Assembly: GCA_038257245.1 (NCBI GenBank)
Contig: JBBSJL010000006.1
Span: 1-43,704, forward strand
Direction: 5' to 3'
DNA from: JAGQNP01 sp038257245
GTDB taxonomy: Bacteria; Patescibacteriota; Saccharimonadia; Saccharimonadales; JACQNP01
Length of the DNA: 43,704 nucleotides
Made by a program: the position numbers and the translations under genes. Under the pieces are notes generated by a model, which saw only the letters and a program-made list of their open reading frames with translations, ran no database searches and was not told the origin of the DNA. This document shows positions 23,882 to 31,337 of the stretch, in pieces. Position 1 is the stretch's first letter. Every line of letters starts with the position of its first letter.

Positions 23882-26530
23882 ATGGCGAAAGTGGAGAATA
23901 AAAAGCTTGTGGTTATTGACGGTAAGTCTGTTTTCTATCGCGGCTACTACGCTATGCCTAATCTTAGCAAGAAAGATGGTACACCAACTGGGGGTGTTTA
24001 TGGATTTGCTGTAATGGCACTGGAAGTAATTAAGCGCCTGAAACCAGATTATGTATGCGTTGCCTGGGACAAGCCTAAAACCAATATTCGCAAGCGACTG
24101 CAAATGTACTCAGAGTACAAAGCTGGCCGCAAACCGGCACCACCAGACTTTCATACACAGATTCCGATATTACATGAGCTGCTTGATGCATTCGGCTGGC
24201 CTCTCTATGAATTAGACGATTACGAGGCGGACGACATTATGGGGACGCTTGCAGTGCAGGCAAAAGCTGTCGGGCTGGACACATTACTTGTCACCAGCGA
24301 TTTAGATCTCCTGCAGGTAATAAATGAGAATGTAAATGTCTATGCCCTAAAAAAAGGTTTGAGTAATATTGAACTGTTTCACCCAGAGGCGTTTAAAGAA
24401 AAATACGGGATAGAAGTAGATCAATTCCTCGATATGAAAGCCATAAAAGGAGACAGTTCAGATAATATTCCAGGCGTTCCTGGTATCGGCGAAAAGGGTG
24501 CAGTAGATTTACTAACTCAGTTCAAAACACTCGACGGAATTTACGACAATCTGGACCTGATTAAGGAAACTACTAAGAAGAAGCTCGAAGCCGGCAAAGA
24601 ATCAGCCTATTTGAGCAAAAAAATAGCAGCCATATGGACAGATGCCCCTGTAAAATTAGACCTAGAATCGCTAGATATGGCTAATTGTAATCCCGCTAAT
24701 GTACGTGAGGTTCTGCAAAACCTAGAGTTTAGAACGCTCGTTCGTCAATTACCTGAAGTTATGCAAGTTCAGGAAGAACACATGCATCACATTGATGCCA
24801 AGTTACTGCTACCAAAAAACACGATTATCGATTCCGATGAAAAGCTTGCTTTGATCAAACCAGATGAATTTAGCGATTTGGTAATTCATAGTTTTGCCGC
24901 AGGCAAGCACGGAAAAGACCCTAAATCATTGCTAATCAGTCCCAATGCCAAAAATGTTTTTAGTATAGACATGACCAAAGTTAGCGTCAAGGCAGTCCAG
25001 ACATTATTGAATGAACAAATGGGCCACGAAGCCATAAACAAGATTGGTTATGATCTGAAAAGCACGATAAAGGTGTTATACGAACTAGGCTGTAGTTTTA
25101 GTGGAGTCAGTCATGATGTTCTGATTGGCGCCTTTCTGTTGAATAGTTTGCGGCGCGAACAGTCGCTCACAGAACTTGCTAGCGCAGACCTTGGCTACGA
25201 AGGTTCTGATTATGAAAATCTTACACCAGATGAAGTTATAGATAGGGCCCCGGAAATCATTGCTGTTATACGTGGATTGTACGATCGACAGTTAGTAGAA
25301 TTAGAAAAGTTACCAAAGCTTCACGAACTTGCCCAAACAATAGAGTGGCCAGTTATTTCGGTGTTGGCGGACATGGAGTATGAAGGCATCAAACTAGACA
25401 CAGGCTATCTGAATAAAATGTCAGAAGAGTTGGCCGATCAAATAAGTGATATTGAACAACAAATTTATGGTTATGCTGATCAGGAAGTAAATATTGGCTC
25501 ACCAGCGCAACTGGCTGATATGTTATTTAACAAACTACAATTGCCAACAACAGGGATAAAAAAGGGTAAAACGGGCTATTCAACAGCTGCTAATGAACTA
25601 GATAAACTACGTGGCCAACATCCTATCATTGATATGATTACCGAGTATCGCGAATATGCCAAACTAAAAAACACTTACGTTGATACGTTGCCAAAAATGG
25701 TTGACGAAAATTCCAGATTGCATACCACATTCGCGTTAACTGTTGCACAGACAGGACGACTTAGTAGCAACGATCCTAATCTTCAGAACATTCCGGTCAG
25801 AACAGATCTGGGCAGGCGAATTAGAACGGCATTTGTAGCAGGAGAAGGTAATACGTTTGTAAGTGCTGATTATTCGCAGTTTGAACTAAGACTTGCGGCG
25901 TATTTGGCAAATGATCAGGAGCTAATGGACATGTTTAATAAGGATGTTGATGTACACACTGCGACTGCAGCGCAGGTGTATAACCGCGAACCAGAAGATA
26001 TAACTAAAAACATGCGCCGCGATGCCAAAGTAATTAATTTCGGCATTTTATACGGTATGAGTCCGCATGGTTTGAGTGTTGCGACAGGAATGACAATGGC
26101 TCAGGCGAAAACGTTCATAGATAAATATTTTGACCTACGAAAACCAATTTTAGAGTACATGGATAATCTAAAGGATCAGGCTAGGAAAGATGGCTATGTA
26201 GAAACATTGTTTGGCCGCCGCCGACCTATGCCAGACATTCATTCCAGTAATTTTATGGTTAGGCAGGCGGCAGAACGTGCTGCAATAAATATGCCTATAC
26301 AGGGAACAGAAGCAGATCTTATGAAAATGGCCATGATTGCTGTTCAGGACAAACTGGACGATGACTGTAACCAACTACTGCAAATCCATGATTCCATTAT
26401 GGTCGAATGCCCAGAATCAAAAGCAAAGGACGTTGCAAAACTGCTGAAAGAAACCATGGAAAATATCCATAAACTGCCTGTAAAACTAACAGTCGATACA
26501 AGCATTGGTAAGAATTGGGGCGAACTGTAA
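23882..26530 (+). CDS. polA: DNA polymerase I
   Basis: Repair and Okazaki-fragment polymerase, 882 residues. The 5' nuclease domain spans about 1-285 (VIDGKSVFYRGYYAMP, DDYEADDIMG, TSDLDLLQ, GDSSDNIPGVPGIG). The middle 3'-5' exonuclease domain is degraded: it retains KIGYDLKSTIKVL and HDVLIGAFLL, but I see no DxE Exo I motif, so proofreading is probably absent. The polymerase domain has motif A ADYSQFELRL, motif B RRDAKVINFGILYGM and motif C QIHDSIMVE, where the usual HDE is HDS (residues 836-838). The start ATG 23882 coincides with the predicted transcription start. The deaminase gene overlaps its stop as TAATG. Confidence 0.97.
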   Translation: MAKVENKKLVVIDGKSVFYRGYYAMPNLSKKDGTPTGGVYGFAVMALEVIKRLKPDYVCVAWDKPKTNIRKRLQMYSEYKAGRKPAPPDFHTQIPILHELLDAFGWPLYELDDYEADDIMGTLAVQAKAVGLDTLLVTSDLDLLQVINENVNVYALKKGLSNIELFHPEAFKEKYGIEVDQFLDMKAIKGDSSDNIPGVPGIGEKGAVDLLTQFKTLDGIYDNLDLIKETTKKKLEAGKESAYLSKKIAAIWTDAPVKLDLESLDMANCNPANVREVLQNLEFRTLVRQLPEVMQVQEEHMHHIDAKLLLPKNTIIDSDEKLALIKPDEFSDLVIHSFAAGKHGKDPKSLLISPNAKNVFSIDMTKVSVKAVQTLLNEQMGHEAINKIGYDLKSTIKVLYELGCSFSGVSHDVLIGAFLLNSLRREQSLTELASADLGYEGSDYENLTPDEVIDRAPEIIAVIRGLYDRQLVELEKLPKLHELAQTIEWPVISVLADMEYEGIKLDTGYLNKMSEELADQISDIEQQIYGYADQEVNIGSPAQLADMLFNKLQLPTTGIKKGKTGYSTAANELDKLRGQHPIIDMITEYREYAKLKNTYVDTLPKMVDENSRLHTTFALTVAQTGRLSSNDPNLQNIPVRTDLGRRIRTAFVAGEGNTFVSADYSQFELRLAAYLANDQELMDMFNKDVDVHTATAAQVYNREPEDITKNMRRDAKVINFGILYGMSPHGLSVATGMTMAQAKTFIDKYFDLRKPILEYMDNLKDQARKDGYVETLFGRRRPMPDIHSSNFMVRQAAERAAINMPIQGTEADLMKMAMIAVQDKLDDDCNQLLQIHDSIMVECPESKAKDVAKLLKETMENIHKLPVKLTVDTSIGKNWGEL

Positions 26531-26940
26531 TGAAAGATGACCAATATTTTTTAAGGAAGGCGATTGAAGTTGGCAACAAAATGCCCGAACCTACGAACTT
26601 TGGAGCTGTGGTTGTGAAGGACGGAGAAATAATTGCCTCTGATCATAATCATGTGCACGAGCAAAATGACCCAACCTTACATGCTGAAACTTCTGCCATA
26701 AAGGCTGCATGTAAAAGACTTGGGGCATATAACATTGATGGATGTACACTATATGGCAGCCACGAACCTTGTCTGATGTGTTTTAGCTGTGCGGCCTGGG
26801 CGAATATAGAACGAGTTGTTTATGCAACTGCTGCTAACGAGCAAGACTTTAGCTATGAGTTTGAAGGCGTGAGTTTAAAAGATTTGGCCGCAAAACTAAA
26901 AAAACCAATAAAAGTCGAACAAATAGACCTAATTAGTTAA
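26530..26940 (+). CDS. Nucleoside deaminase (CDA/tRNA adenosine deaminase family)
   Basis: A zinc-dependent hydrolytic deaminase of 136 residues. HAETSAI supplies the zinc His and proton-shuttling Glu, and PCLMC the two zinc Cys. The surrounding NFGAVVVKDGEIIA and YGSHEPCLMCFSCAAWANI match the guanine deaminase or nucleoside deaminase branch better than cytidine deaminase; TadA-like activity is an alternative. ATG 26530 is contained in TAATG with the polA stop, which is a more convincing start than the upstream TTG, since it follows the usual N-terminal helix pattern (MKDDQYFLRKAIEVG). It is translationally coupled to polA and converges on folP with a 12-base overlap. Confidence 0.88.
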   Translation: MKDDQYFLRKAIEVGNKMPEPTNFGAVVVKDGEIIASDHNHVHEQNDPTLHAETSAIKAACKRLGAYNIDGCTLYGSHEPCLMCFSCAAWANIERVVYATAANEQDFSYEFEGVSLKDLAAKLKKPIKVEQIDLIS

Positions 26941-27687
26941 AGGTCTATGGCTCGCAACATCGTGGACTCGGAGGTAGCGGGCACCTGATTTGATAACGAT
27001 TTTTCCAGCTTCTATGTTTGGTTTTAGCTCCATACGGTTTTCGCCTAGGAAGCGCTTGCGCGAGTAACCAATCATAACGCTAATATTTGGAACCTCCTTT
27101 GCGAAGCTCAAAAGTTTTTTGTTAAGTTCCATGGTTTTACCAAATCCTATTCCTGGATCCAGGAATATGTGATCGGGTTGAACACCAGAAGAGATTAGTT
27201 CGTCTCGCTTGGCCAGTAATTCTGATTTTATTTGTTCTACGGTAGTTGTTCGTGGGTTTTTATGTGCATCTGCAATTGAGCGTGATTTTGGTGACAAGTG
27301 ACTAACAATACATACAACATCTTTGAACTTAGCTACTATTTTAATCATTTCTAGGTGACGGTACATGGTCACGTCATTAATAATTGTGACTCCAGCTTTT
27401 ATAGCTTTTTCGGCAGTTTCCGCATGATATGTGTCTACAGATAGCTTACCAGGATATTTTTGAACCAGTATTTTTAGAACTGGCTCCAATCTTTGCCATT
27501 CCTCAACCGCTGTAAGGGGTGAAGACCACGGGTTTGTTGATTCAGCACCAACATCTATCAACGAGGCGCCATCGGCGAACAGCTTATCAGCCTGTGTTAT
27601 TGCATTCTGCGGGTCCAAAAACAAACCACCATCACTGAAACTATCTGGAGTGACATTTAGAATACCAACTAACTCGCATTTACTCAT
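26929..27687 (-). CDS. folP: Dihydropteroate synthase
   Basis: Joins 6-hydroxymethyl-dihydropterin diphosphate to p-aminobenzoate in folate synthesis. All TIM-barrel landmarks are visible in the 252 residues: GILNVTPDSFSDGG at the N-terminus, LIDVGAESTNP, SVDTY, IINDV, DPGIGFGK, GYSRKRFLG and the final RVHDVASH. This is a plausible full enzyme, although other folate genes are not in the window, so the pathway is not shown to be complete. The promoter AGTATACT places the transcription start on the ATG (27687). No Shine-Dalgarno sequence lies upstream. Confidence 0.95.
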   Translation of the reverse strand: MSKCELVGILNVTPDSFSDGGLFLDPQNAITQADKLFADGASLIDVGAESTNPWSSPLTAVEEWQRLEPVLKILVQKYPGKLSVDTYHAETAEKAIKAGVTIINDVTMYRHLEMIKIVAKFKDVVCIVSHLSPKSRSIADAHKNPRTTTVEQIKSELLAKRDELISSGVQPDHIFLDPGIGFGKTMELNKKLLSFAKEVPNISVMIGYSRKRFLGENRMELKPNIEAGKIVIKSGARYLRVHDVASHRPLTN

Positions 27688-27693
27688 ATTCGA

Positions 27694-27701
27694 AGTATAC
27701 T
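27694..27701. promoter_or_regulatory. Palindromic bidirectional -10 element between folP and a Nudix gene
   Basis: AGTATACT is a perfect palindrome. Its minus-strand TATACT (27699-27694) lies 7 bases from the folP ATG, giving a leaderless transcript. Its plus-strand TATACT (27696-27701) would start the Nudix message near 27708, ahead of AGGAG (27712-27716) and ATG 27726. Confidence 0.6.
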
Positions 27702-27725
27702 AGAACAAAGCAGGAGAACAATTAT

Positions 27726-28163
27726 ATGAATGAAACTAAAGAAAAGGATTTGTATTTTGTAGCTGTAAAGTTATTTTTACGTAATAAAAATAAACTTTTA
27801 ATAACACACGATATTTTTGGTAGTTGGGATTTGCCAGGGGGTAGGATAAAAAAGGATGAATTCGAAAAGCCATTAGAATTAGTAGTTTCAAGAAAGGTTC
27901 GTGAAGAATTAGGACCAAATCTAAAGTACGAGCTTTATCAACCTAAGATATTTTTTCGTGTTGAGCGGCAAGAAGCAAATTTGAATGGTGAAACGGTACG
28001 AATTTTTGCAGTTGGCTATGAAGCGAAATATTTAAGTGGTGACGTAGTACTGGGTGATCATCATGATCAAATGGAGTGGGTTGACCTAAAATCTTTCATA
28101 CCCCAAGATTATTTTACTGGAGGCTGGCTTGCGGGAGTACAAGAATATTTACAGCAAATGTAG
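27726..28163 (+). CDS. Nudix-fold protein with an altered Nudix box
   Basis: A 145-residue Nudix-domain protein. The Nudix box starts normally (GSWDLPGGRIKKDE) but has extra residues before RKVREELG; the family consensus is GX5EX7REUXEEXGU. Here the Glu of the RE pair is Lys, while the last EE is kept. Hydrolysis may thus be weakened or the substrate different. The remaining beta strands (FFRVERQEANLNGETVRIFA, VGYEAKYLSGD) follow the fold. The start is supported by AGGAG 9 bases upstream and a shared promoter with folP on the other strand. The next gene is another Nudix protein with a canonical box. Confidence 0.82.
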   Translation: MNETKEKDLYFVAVKLFLRNKNKLLITHDIFGSWDLPGGRIKKDEFEKPLELVVSRKVREELGPNLKYELYQPKIFFRVERQEANLNGETVRIFAVGYEAKYLSGDVVLGDHHDQMEWVDLKSFIPQDYFTGGWLAGVQEYLQQM

Positions 28164-28172
28164 GGTTGTCAC

Positions 28173-28178
28173 TATAAT
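28173..28178 (+). promoter_or_regulatory. -10 box upstream of the second Nudix gene
   Basis: TATAAT, predicting a start near 28185 and a 43-base leader. The box overlaps one arm of an inverted repeat, TAATCTA (28175-28181) with TAGATTA (28202-28208), which could act as an operator or leader hairpin. No convincing -35 is visible. Confidence 0.45.
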
Positions 28179-28227
28179 CTAATAGTACAACTTGCCATTG
28201 GTAGATTAGCTGGCTAAACTTAATATT

Positions 28228-28641
28228 ATGAAAAATAAGAAGTTTTTTGTTGGGGTTAAGGGAGTCATAGTTCGGGATGATGGCAAAGTGTTGTTAATCA
28301 AGGCGAGTCAGGAAGTTGAGGGCAGAGACCATTGGGAAGTTCCTGGTGGTCGCATTGACGCAAACGAAACTATAGAAGAAGCTTTGAGACGTGAGCTTTC
28401 AGAAGAAGTTCCAAATATTAGAGATATCAAAGTCCATGAAGTCGTACACTCTTACAGAGTCCCACGTGATATTAAGGATGACACAAGCTTGGTGTTAATA
28501 TTCTACAGAGTAACAGCTGGTTTTGACGGCGAAATACAGCTTAGCGAAGAACACACTGAATACAAATGGCTAGAAATTGATGAAGCAATCGAAATAGCCT
28601 TCCCATCAGTTGCCGACGCGATCAGGCTATTGAAAAACTAG
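28228..28641 (+). CDS. Nudix hydrolase
   Basis: A 137-residue Nudix hydrolase with a canonical box, GGRIDANETIEEALRRELSEEV (residues around 48-69), which fits GX5EX7REUXEEX. These enzymes cleave nucleoside diphosphates linked to another moiety; the substrate (for example oxidised dNTPs, NADH or ADP-ribose) cannot be told from sequence. WEVPGGR and the C-terminal YKWLEIDEAIEIAFP are typical. There is no ribosome binding site before ATG 28228. It sits immediately after a related but altered Nudix gene, which suggests an old duplication or paired specificities. Confidence 0.88.
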   Translation: MKNKKFFVGVKGVIVRDDGKVLLIKASQEVEGRDHWEVPGGRIDANETIEEALRRELSEEVPNIRDIKVHEVVHSYRVPRDIKDDTSLVLIFYRVTAGFDGEIQLSEEHTEYKWLEIDEAIEIAFPSVADAIRLLKN

Positions 28642-28658
28642 CAACAAAGTAGTATAAT
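28630..28658 (+). promoter_or_regulatory. Sigma70 promoter of the gene at 28669
   Basis: TTGAAA (28630-28635), a 17-base spacer and consensus TATAAT (28653-28658). The ATG at 28669 follows the box by only 10 bases, so the leader should be about 3-4 bases. The -35 lies inside the preceding Nudix gene. Confidence 0.8.
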
Positions 28659-28668
28659 TAGTTTTATT

Positions 28669-29157
28669 ATGACTCATAATGCGGCAGTTTATGAATATAC
28701 TCCAGATCTTTCAGCAAATATAATAAAAGCTGCAGAAGTCGCATATCATGAGGTTGCAATTACAAAAGATGTGGCAATTCTGTCCGTTCCAAGAATGAGA
28801 GAATGTCGTGATTTATCTGTTCTATTGGGTCTTGAATTAGCCGCTGAAGGAATTGTTTACGGTGTAGACTCGAGAAACGGTATTACATGTGACGAGCATA
28901 AATATTTAACTATCGCTACCAATTTGGGTGAACTGGTTATAGATCCTAGTTGGAAACAGTTTGCTCCCATAGGTCCAATTAACCCCGTATACCCTGATAC
29001 TGCAATTAGGAGTAGAGAAGATATGGAAATTATGGCCGCAAAAGCTGGTATAAGCTTTGAAGACAGGCAACTCTGGTCTCCTAAGGGAACGTACGAAGAG
29101 CCAGATAACCGACCTATCCAAGAGAGGATAGCATCAGCCATTGACATAGTAGCATAA
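28669..29157 (+). CDS. Transglutaminase-like Cys-His-Asp protein, uncharacterised
   Basis: A 162-residue protein without a named family that I recognise. It does contain an ordered Cys46 (in MRECRDLSVLLGLELAAEG), His77 (in DEHKYLTIA) and Asp92 (in LVIDPSWKQF). This order and spacing, with an RECRDLS helix and a strand ending in IDPSW, is how the transglutaminase-like and arylamine-acetyltransferase cysteine folds present their triad. It has no signal peptide, so it is probably cytosolic. Function could be peptidase, acyl transfer or amide chemistry. Its own strong promoter leads to a near-leaderless message. Confidence 0.6.
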   Translation: MTHNAAVYEYTPDLSANIIKAAEVAYHEVAITKDVAILSVPRMRECRDLSVLLGLELAAEGIVYGVDSRNGITCDEHKYLTIATNLGELVIDPSWKQFAPIGPINPVYPDTAIRSREDMEIMAAKAGISFEDRQLWSPKGTYEEPDNRPIQERIASAIDIVA

Positions 29158-29169
29158 CAGTGATAGAAT
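29141..29169 (+). promoter_or_regulatory. Sigma70 promoter of the gene at 29208
   Basis: Consensus TTGACA (29141-29146), 17 bases, TAGAAT (29164-29169), transcription near 29176. The 32-base leader contains an A-rich tract and an AAGG Shine-Dalgarno sequence before ATG 29208. The -35 lies inside the preceding gene. Confidence 0.8.
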
Positions 29170-29207
29170 ATGACTACTTTAAATTAAAACAAAAAAAAGG
29201 TAACTAA

Positions 29208-29777
29208 ATGGCAGAAAACCAGCACGAAGGCGATCATGAACAGCCTGGTGAAGATCCAGAAAACGAAACAGGCTTTAGGCGCGTAACAGTTGCTGATACG
29301 GACAAATCTCCTGAATTTCGAACGGCTAGGGACACTTTAGTCGATTCAATCGAAGAGCTATACGACGGTTTCAAGCTTGGTCGAGCCAAAACCGTAGGTA
29401 ATTGGAAATTAACAAAAATTCCTGAAAACAGGGGCGGTGGAGACAGAATAGAGTATGAAGGGGGTAAGCGCCGAGTTTCTGTTGTGTTTAAGCCAGTGCT
29501 CATACAGTTCTATAGAGATACGGGCTACCAGCCGTCTGATGAAAGTGGTGGGGTTGCTCATGTAGAGGAGAGTCGGTACGAATCTGGGGATGTAGAGCAG
29601 ATGGGGTTTACTATAAATGGTGATGGTGAGGTTATTCATAACTATCGGTCAGTGGAAACAGCTGATAGTGGGCACAGGTTACATACATCAACAAGAACAG
29701 AAGATCCGTTTATTCTTGAACAAGGAACGAGGTTTGTTGCTGGACTGGCAGAAGACTTAATAAGCCCACCCCAGTAA
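29208..29777 (+). CDS. Uncharacterised 189-residue soluble protein
   Basis: I do not recognise this protein. The first 35 residues are very acidic and likely disordered (rich in Glu, Asp, His and Gln). After them comes a compact part with beta-rich stretches (WKLTKIPENRGGGDRIEYEG, RRVSVVFKPVLIQFYRD) and a helical end. No catalytic motif, signal peptide or membrane segment is present. A consensus promoter and an AAGG Shine-Dalgarno sequence suggest considerable expression. A CCCC/GGGG mini-hairpin overlaps the 3' end (29769-29785), but no T-run follows. Confidence 0.7.
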   Translation: MAENQHEGDHEQPGEDPENETGFRRVTVADTDKSPEFRTARDTLVDSIEELYDGFKLGRAKTVGNWKLTKIPENRGGGDRIEYEGGKRRVSVVFKPVLIQFYRDTGYQPSDESGGVAHVEESRYESGDVEQMGFTINGDGEVIHNYRSVETADSGHRLHTSTRTEDPFILEQGTRFVAGLAEDLISPPQ

Positions 29778-29794
29778 AAAGGGGTAAATTAAAC

Positions 29795-29823
29795 TTGTAA
29801 AAAAGTAGCAATAATGTTACAAT
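29795..29823 (+). promoter_or_regulatory. Sigma70 promoter of the gene at 29830
   Basis: TTGTAA (29795-29800), a 17-base spacer and TACAAT (29818-29823). The A of ATG 29830 is exactly 7 bases beyond the -10 box, predicting a leader of zero. Confidence 0.75.
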
Positions 29824-29829
29824 AAGCTT

Positions 29830-30396
29830 ATGAAGTACGTGCTGAGCGTGATTGGAATGATAATATTTGGTGTTATTGCTGTTATTTTGTTTTCTAAATC
29901 TGTAACTAACAATAATGCGGGATCTGTTCAGGTTGGCATAGAACAAGTACACACAACAGATTACATTAATGATAGATCAAAGGTTCAATACACTAAATAT
30001 GGCAAAATAATTGCCAACGAAGAACGCCGAACACTAAAAATATATGTTAGTGAACGAGAACGGGTTATCGAAGTACTTAAGGGCTACGATGAGCTAGTTG
30101 AAGTCCGCAAATCATACAATAATAACCATGAGTCATATAAGACATTCATGTACGCACTAGATAAAGAAGGATTTACCAGAAAACAGTCAACCACAGTAGA
30201 AAATCCAACAGGAATCTGTGCCAAAGGATATACATATTTTTACAAACTTAGTGAGGTGGGTAACAACATTACTAATCTATGGAATTCTAGTTGTAAGTCG
30301 CTTGGCGGCGACTTAGGCAATAAAGGTACTGATATTAGATCTTTGTTTGAAAAGCAAATACCAGACTACAATGAAGTAGTTAAGGGCGTTTTTTAA
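29830..30396 (+). CDS. Secreted or membrane-anchored protein of unknown function
   Basis: A 188-residue protein with an N-terminal hydrophobic helix (residues 3-22, LSVIGMIIFGVIAVILF) that acts as a signal anchor or uncleaved signal. The outer part has charged strands and helices and two cysteines (ICAKGY and SSCKSLGG) that could form a disulfide. No enzyme motif is visible. The predicted outer location and disulfide fit an envelope role. The message is predicted to be leaderless. Its stop codon sits in a 9-bp hairpin (30375-30401), AGTAGTTAA with TTAACTACT, which could protect the mRNA end. Confidence 0.7.
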   Translation: MKYVLSVIGMIIFGVIAVILFSKSVTNNNAGSVQVGIEQVHTTDYINDRSKVQYTKYGKIIANEERRTLKIYVSERERVIEVLKGYDELVEVRKSYNNNHESYKTFMYALDKEGFTRKQSTTVENPTGICAKGYTYFYKLSEVGNNITNLWNSSCKSLGGDLGNKGTDIRSLFEKQIPDYNEVVKGVF

Positions 30397-30401
30397 CTAC
30401 T
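30375..30401 (+). other. Hairpin over the 3' end of the gene at 29830
   Basis: AGTAGTTAA (30375-30383) and TTAACTACT (30393-30401) pair perfectly around a 9-base loop, enclosing the stop codon. The stem is A/T-rich and no T-run follows, so it is not a confident terminator. It may limit 3' exonuclease decay. Confidence 0.4.
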
Positions 30402-30415
30402 AGAACGATAGTTAT

Positions 30416-30424
30416 TGTTATAAT
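30416..30424 (+). promoter_or_regulatory. Extended -10 promoter of the HAD gene
   Basis: TGTTATAAT (extended TG and consensus TATAAT at 30419-30424) lies 9 bases before ATG 30434, giving a leader of about 3 bases. Confidence 0.6.
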
Positions 30425-30433
30425 GATCTGATA

Positions 30434-31027
30434 ATGTATAAAGCTGTTATATTTGATTGTTTTGGTGTGCTAACAACCGACACATGGAAGCAATTCGTCG
30501 ATGATCTATCCGATGATGTCGACAAGCCAAAGCTCAGAGAACTTAATCACCAACTTGATGCGGGGCTACTTGGTCACGCTGAATTTTTGGACCAAGTTTA
30601 CACAGTTTCAGGCTCAAAACCCCAGATGGTTGAAAAATTATTAAATAACGAGATGACCAAAAATACTAGACTTTTGGATTACATAAAAACGCTTAGAGAA
30701 CGTGGCTATAAAATCGGGATACTTAGTAACATATCAAGCAACTGGATAAGAGATTCGTTCCTGACGATGGAAGAGCAAAAATTGTTCGATAACTTCACAT
30801 TGTCATACGAAACTGGCACGACTAAGCCTGATCCCAGAATTTTTGAGGTTGCGTGTGAAGGAATAGGAGTAGCGCTGGAAGAATCAATCTTCATAGATGA
30901 CATTGAGCATTATTGCCAGGCAGCAGAAAGCCTAGGTATGAGAGCGATAGTGTATAAAGATAATGACTCGATGATCTCAGAATTAGAGTCGAAATATTTA
31001 TCACTATCTACCGATACGGATGTGTAG
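30434..31027 (+). CDS. HAD-superfamily hydrolase
   Basis: A 197-residue haloacid-dehalogenase-like phosphatase. Motif I is VIFDCFGVL with the nucleophilic Asp at residue 8, motif II lies at IGILSNISSN, motif III uses the Lys in TTKPDPRIF, and motif IV is IFIDDIEHYCQAA. The first motif carries Cys-Phe between the nucleophile and GVL, the pattern of the epoxide-hydrolase-N or YihX-like (GVL) group, with a small helical cap. The substrate is probably a phosphorylated sugar or nucleotide. It is near-leaderless, and its last 24 bases overlap the convergent DUF721-like gene. Confidence 0.9.
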   Translation: MYKAVIFDCFGVLTTDTWKQFVDDLSDDVDKPKLRELNHQLDAGLLGHAEFLDQVYTVSGSKPQMVEKLLNNEMTKNTRLLDYIKTLRERGYKIGILSNISSNWIRDSFLTMEEQKLFDNFTLSYETGTTKPDPRIFEVACEGIGVALEESIFIDDIEHYCQAAESLGMRAIVYKDNDSMISELESKYLSLSTDTDV

Positions 31028-31246
31028 TTTTTTATCGGTGTTGCATTTCTTTTTAATTTCACCTAAGTACATACGCAAGGTTCCAGCTAATGCAGAACTA
31101 GCGACAATAATTGTAATTGTTTTTGGTCCAATTTTTACATTGCAACTAGATTTGAAGTTCTCGAAGACGTAGTTCTTAATAATCCGAATTTCTTGTGGTT
31201 CGGCAAATGTATTACCGTCAATAATATCTTTGATAGATGCTCCCAT
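31004..31246 (-). CDS. Mini DUF721/DciA-like protein
   Basis: An 80-residue protein with MGASIKDII at the N-terminus and a C-terminal half matching the DUF721 (DciA) core: VKIGPKTITIIVASSALAGTL followed by RMYLGEIKKK and HIRIGR. DciA-type proteins help load the replicative helicase in many bacteria lacking DnaC, so a role in replication initiation is possible. It is unusually short: family members are commonly longer and contain an extra N-terminal region. I chose ATG 31246 because TATAAT (31261-31256) ends 9 bases upstream. An alternative GTG at 31276 would add 10 residues. Confidence 0.6.
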   Translation of the reverse strand: MGASIKDIIDGNTFAEPQEIRIIKNYVFENFKSSCNVKIGPKTITIIVASSALAGTLRMYLGEIKKKCNTDKKLHIRIGR

Positions 31247-31255
31247 AGGAACTGT

Positions 31256-31261
31256 ATTATA
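31256..31261 (-). promoter_or_regulatory. -10 box of the DUF721-like gene
   Basis: TATAAT on the minus strand, 9 bases before ATG 31246, predicting a leader of about 3 bases. It lies inside the codons that would be used if translation began at GTG 31276. Confidence 0.45.
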
Positions 31262-31337
31262 CATTTTTCTTGACACAAAGGCGTATAATTAATGTATAAG
31301 CACAAACAAATTAACACAAAAACTAAAAGGAAAAATT

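Noticed and set aside
31270..31289. TTGACA and TATAAT close together upstream of the gene at 31338
   Set aside because: The spacer is only 8 bases, too short for one sigma70 promoter. TATAAT may still be a -10 box without this -35.
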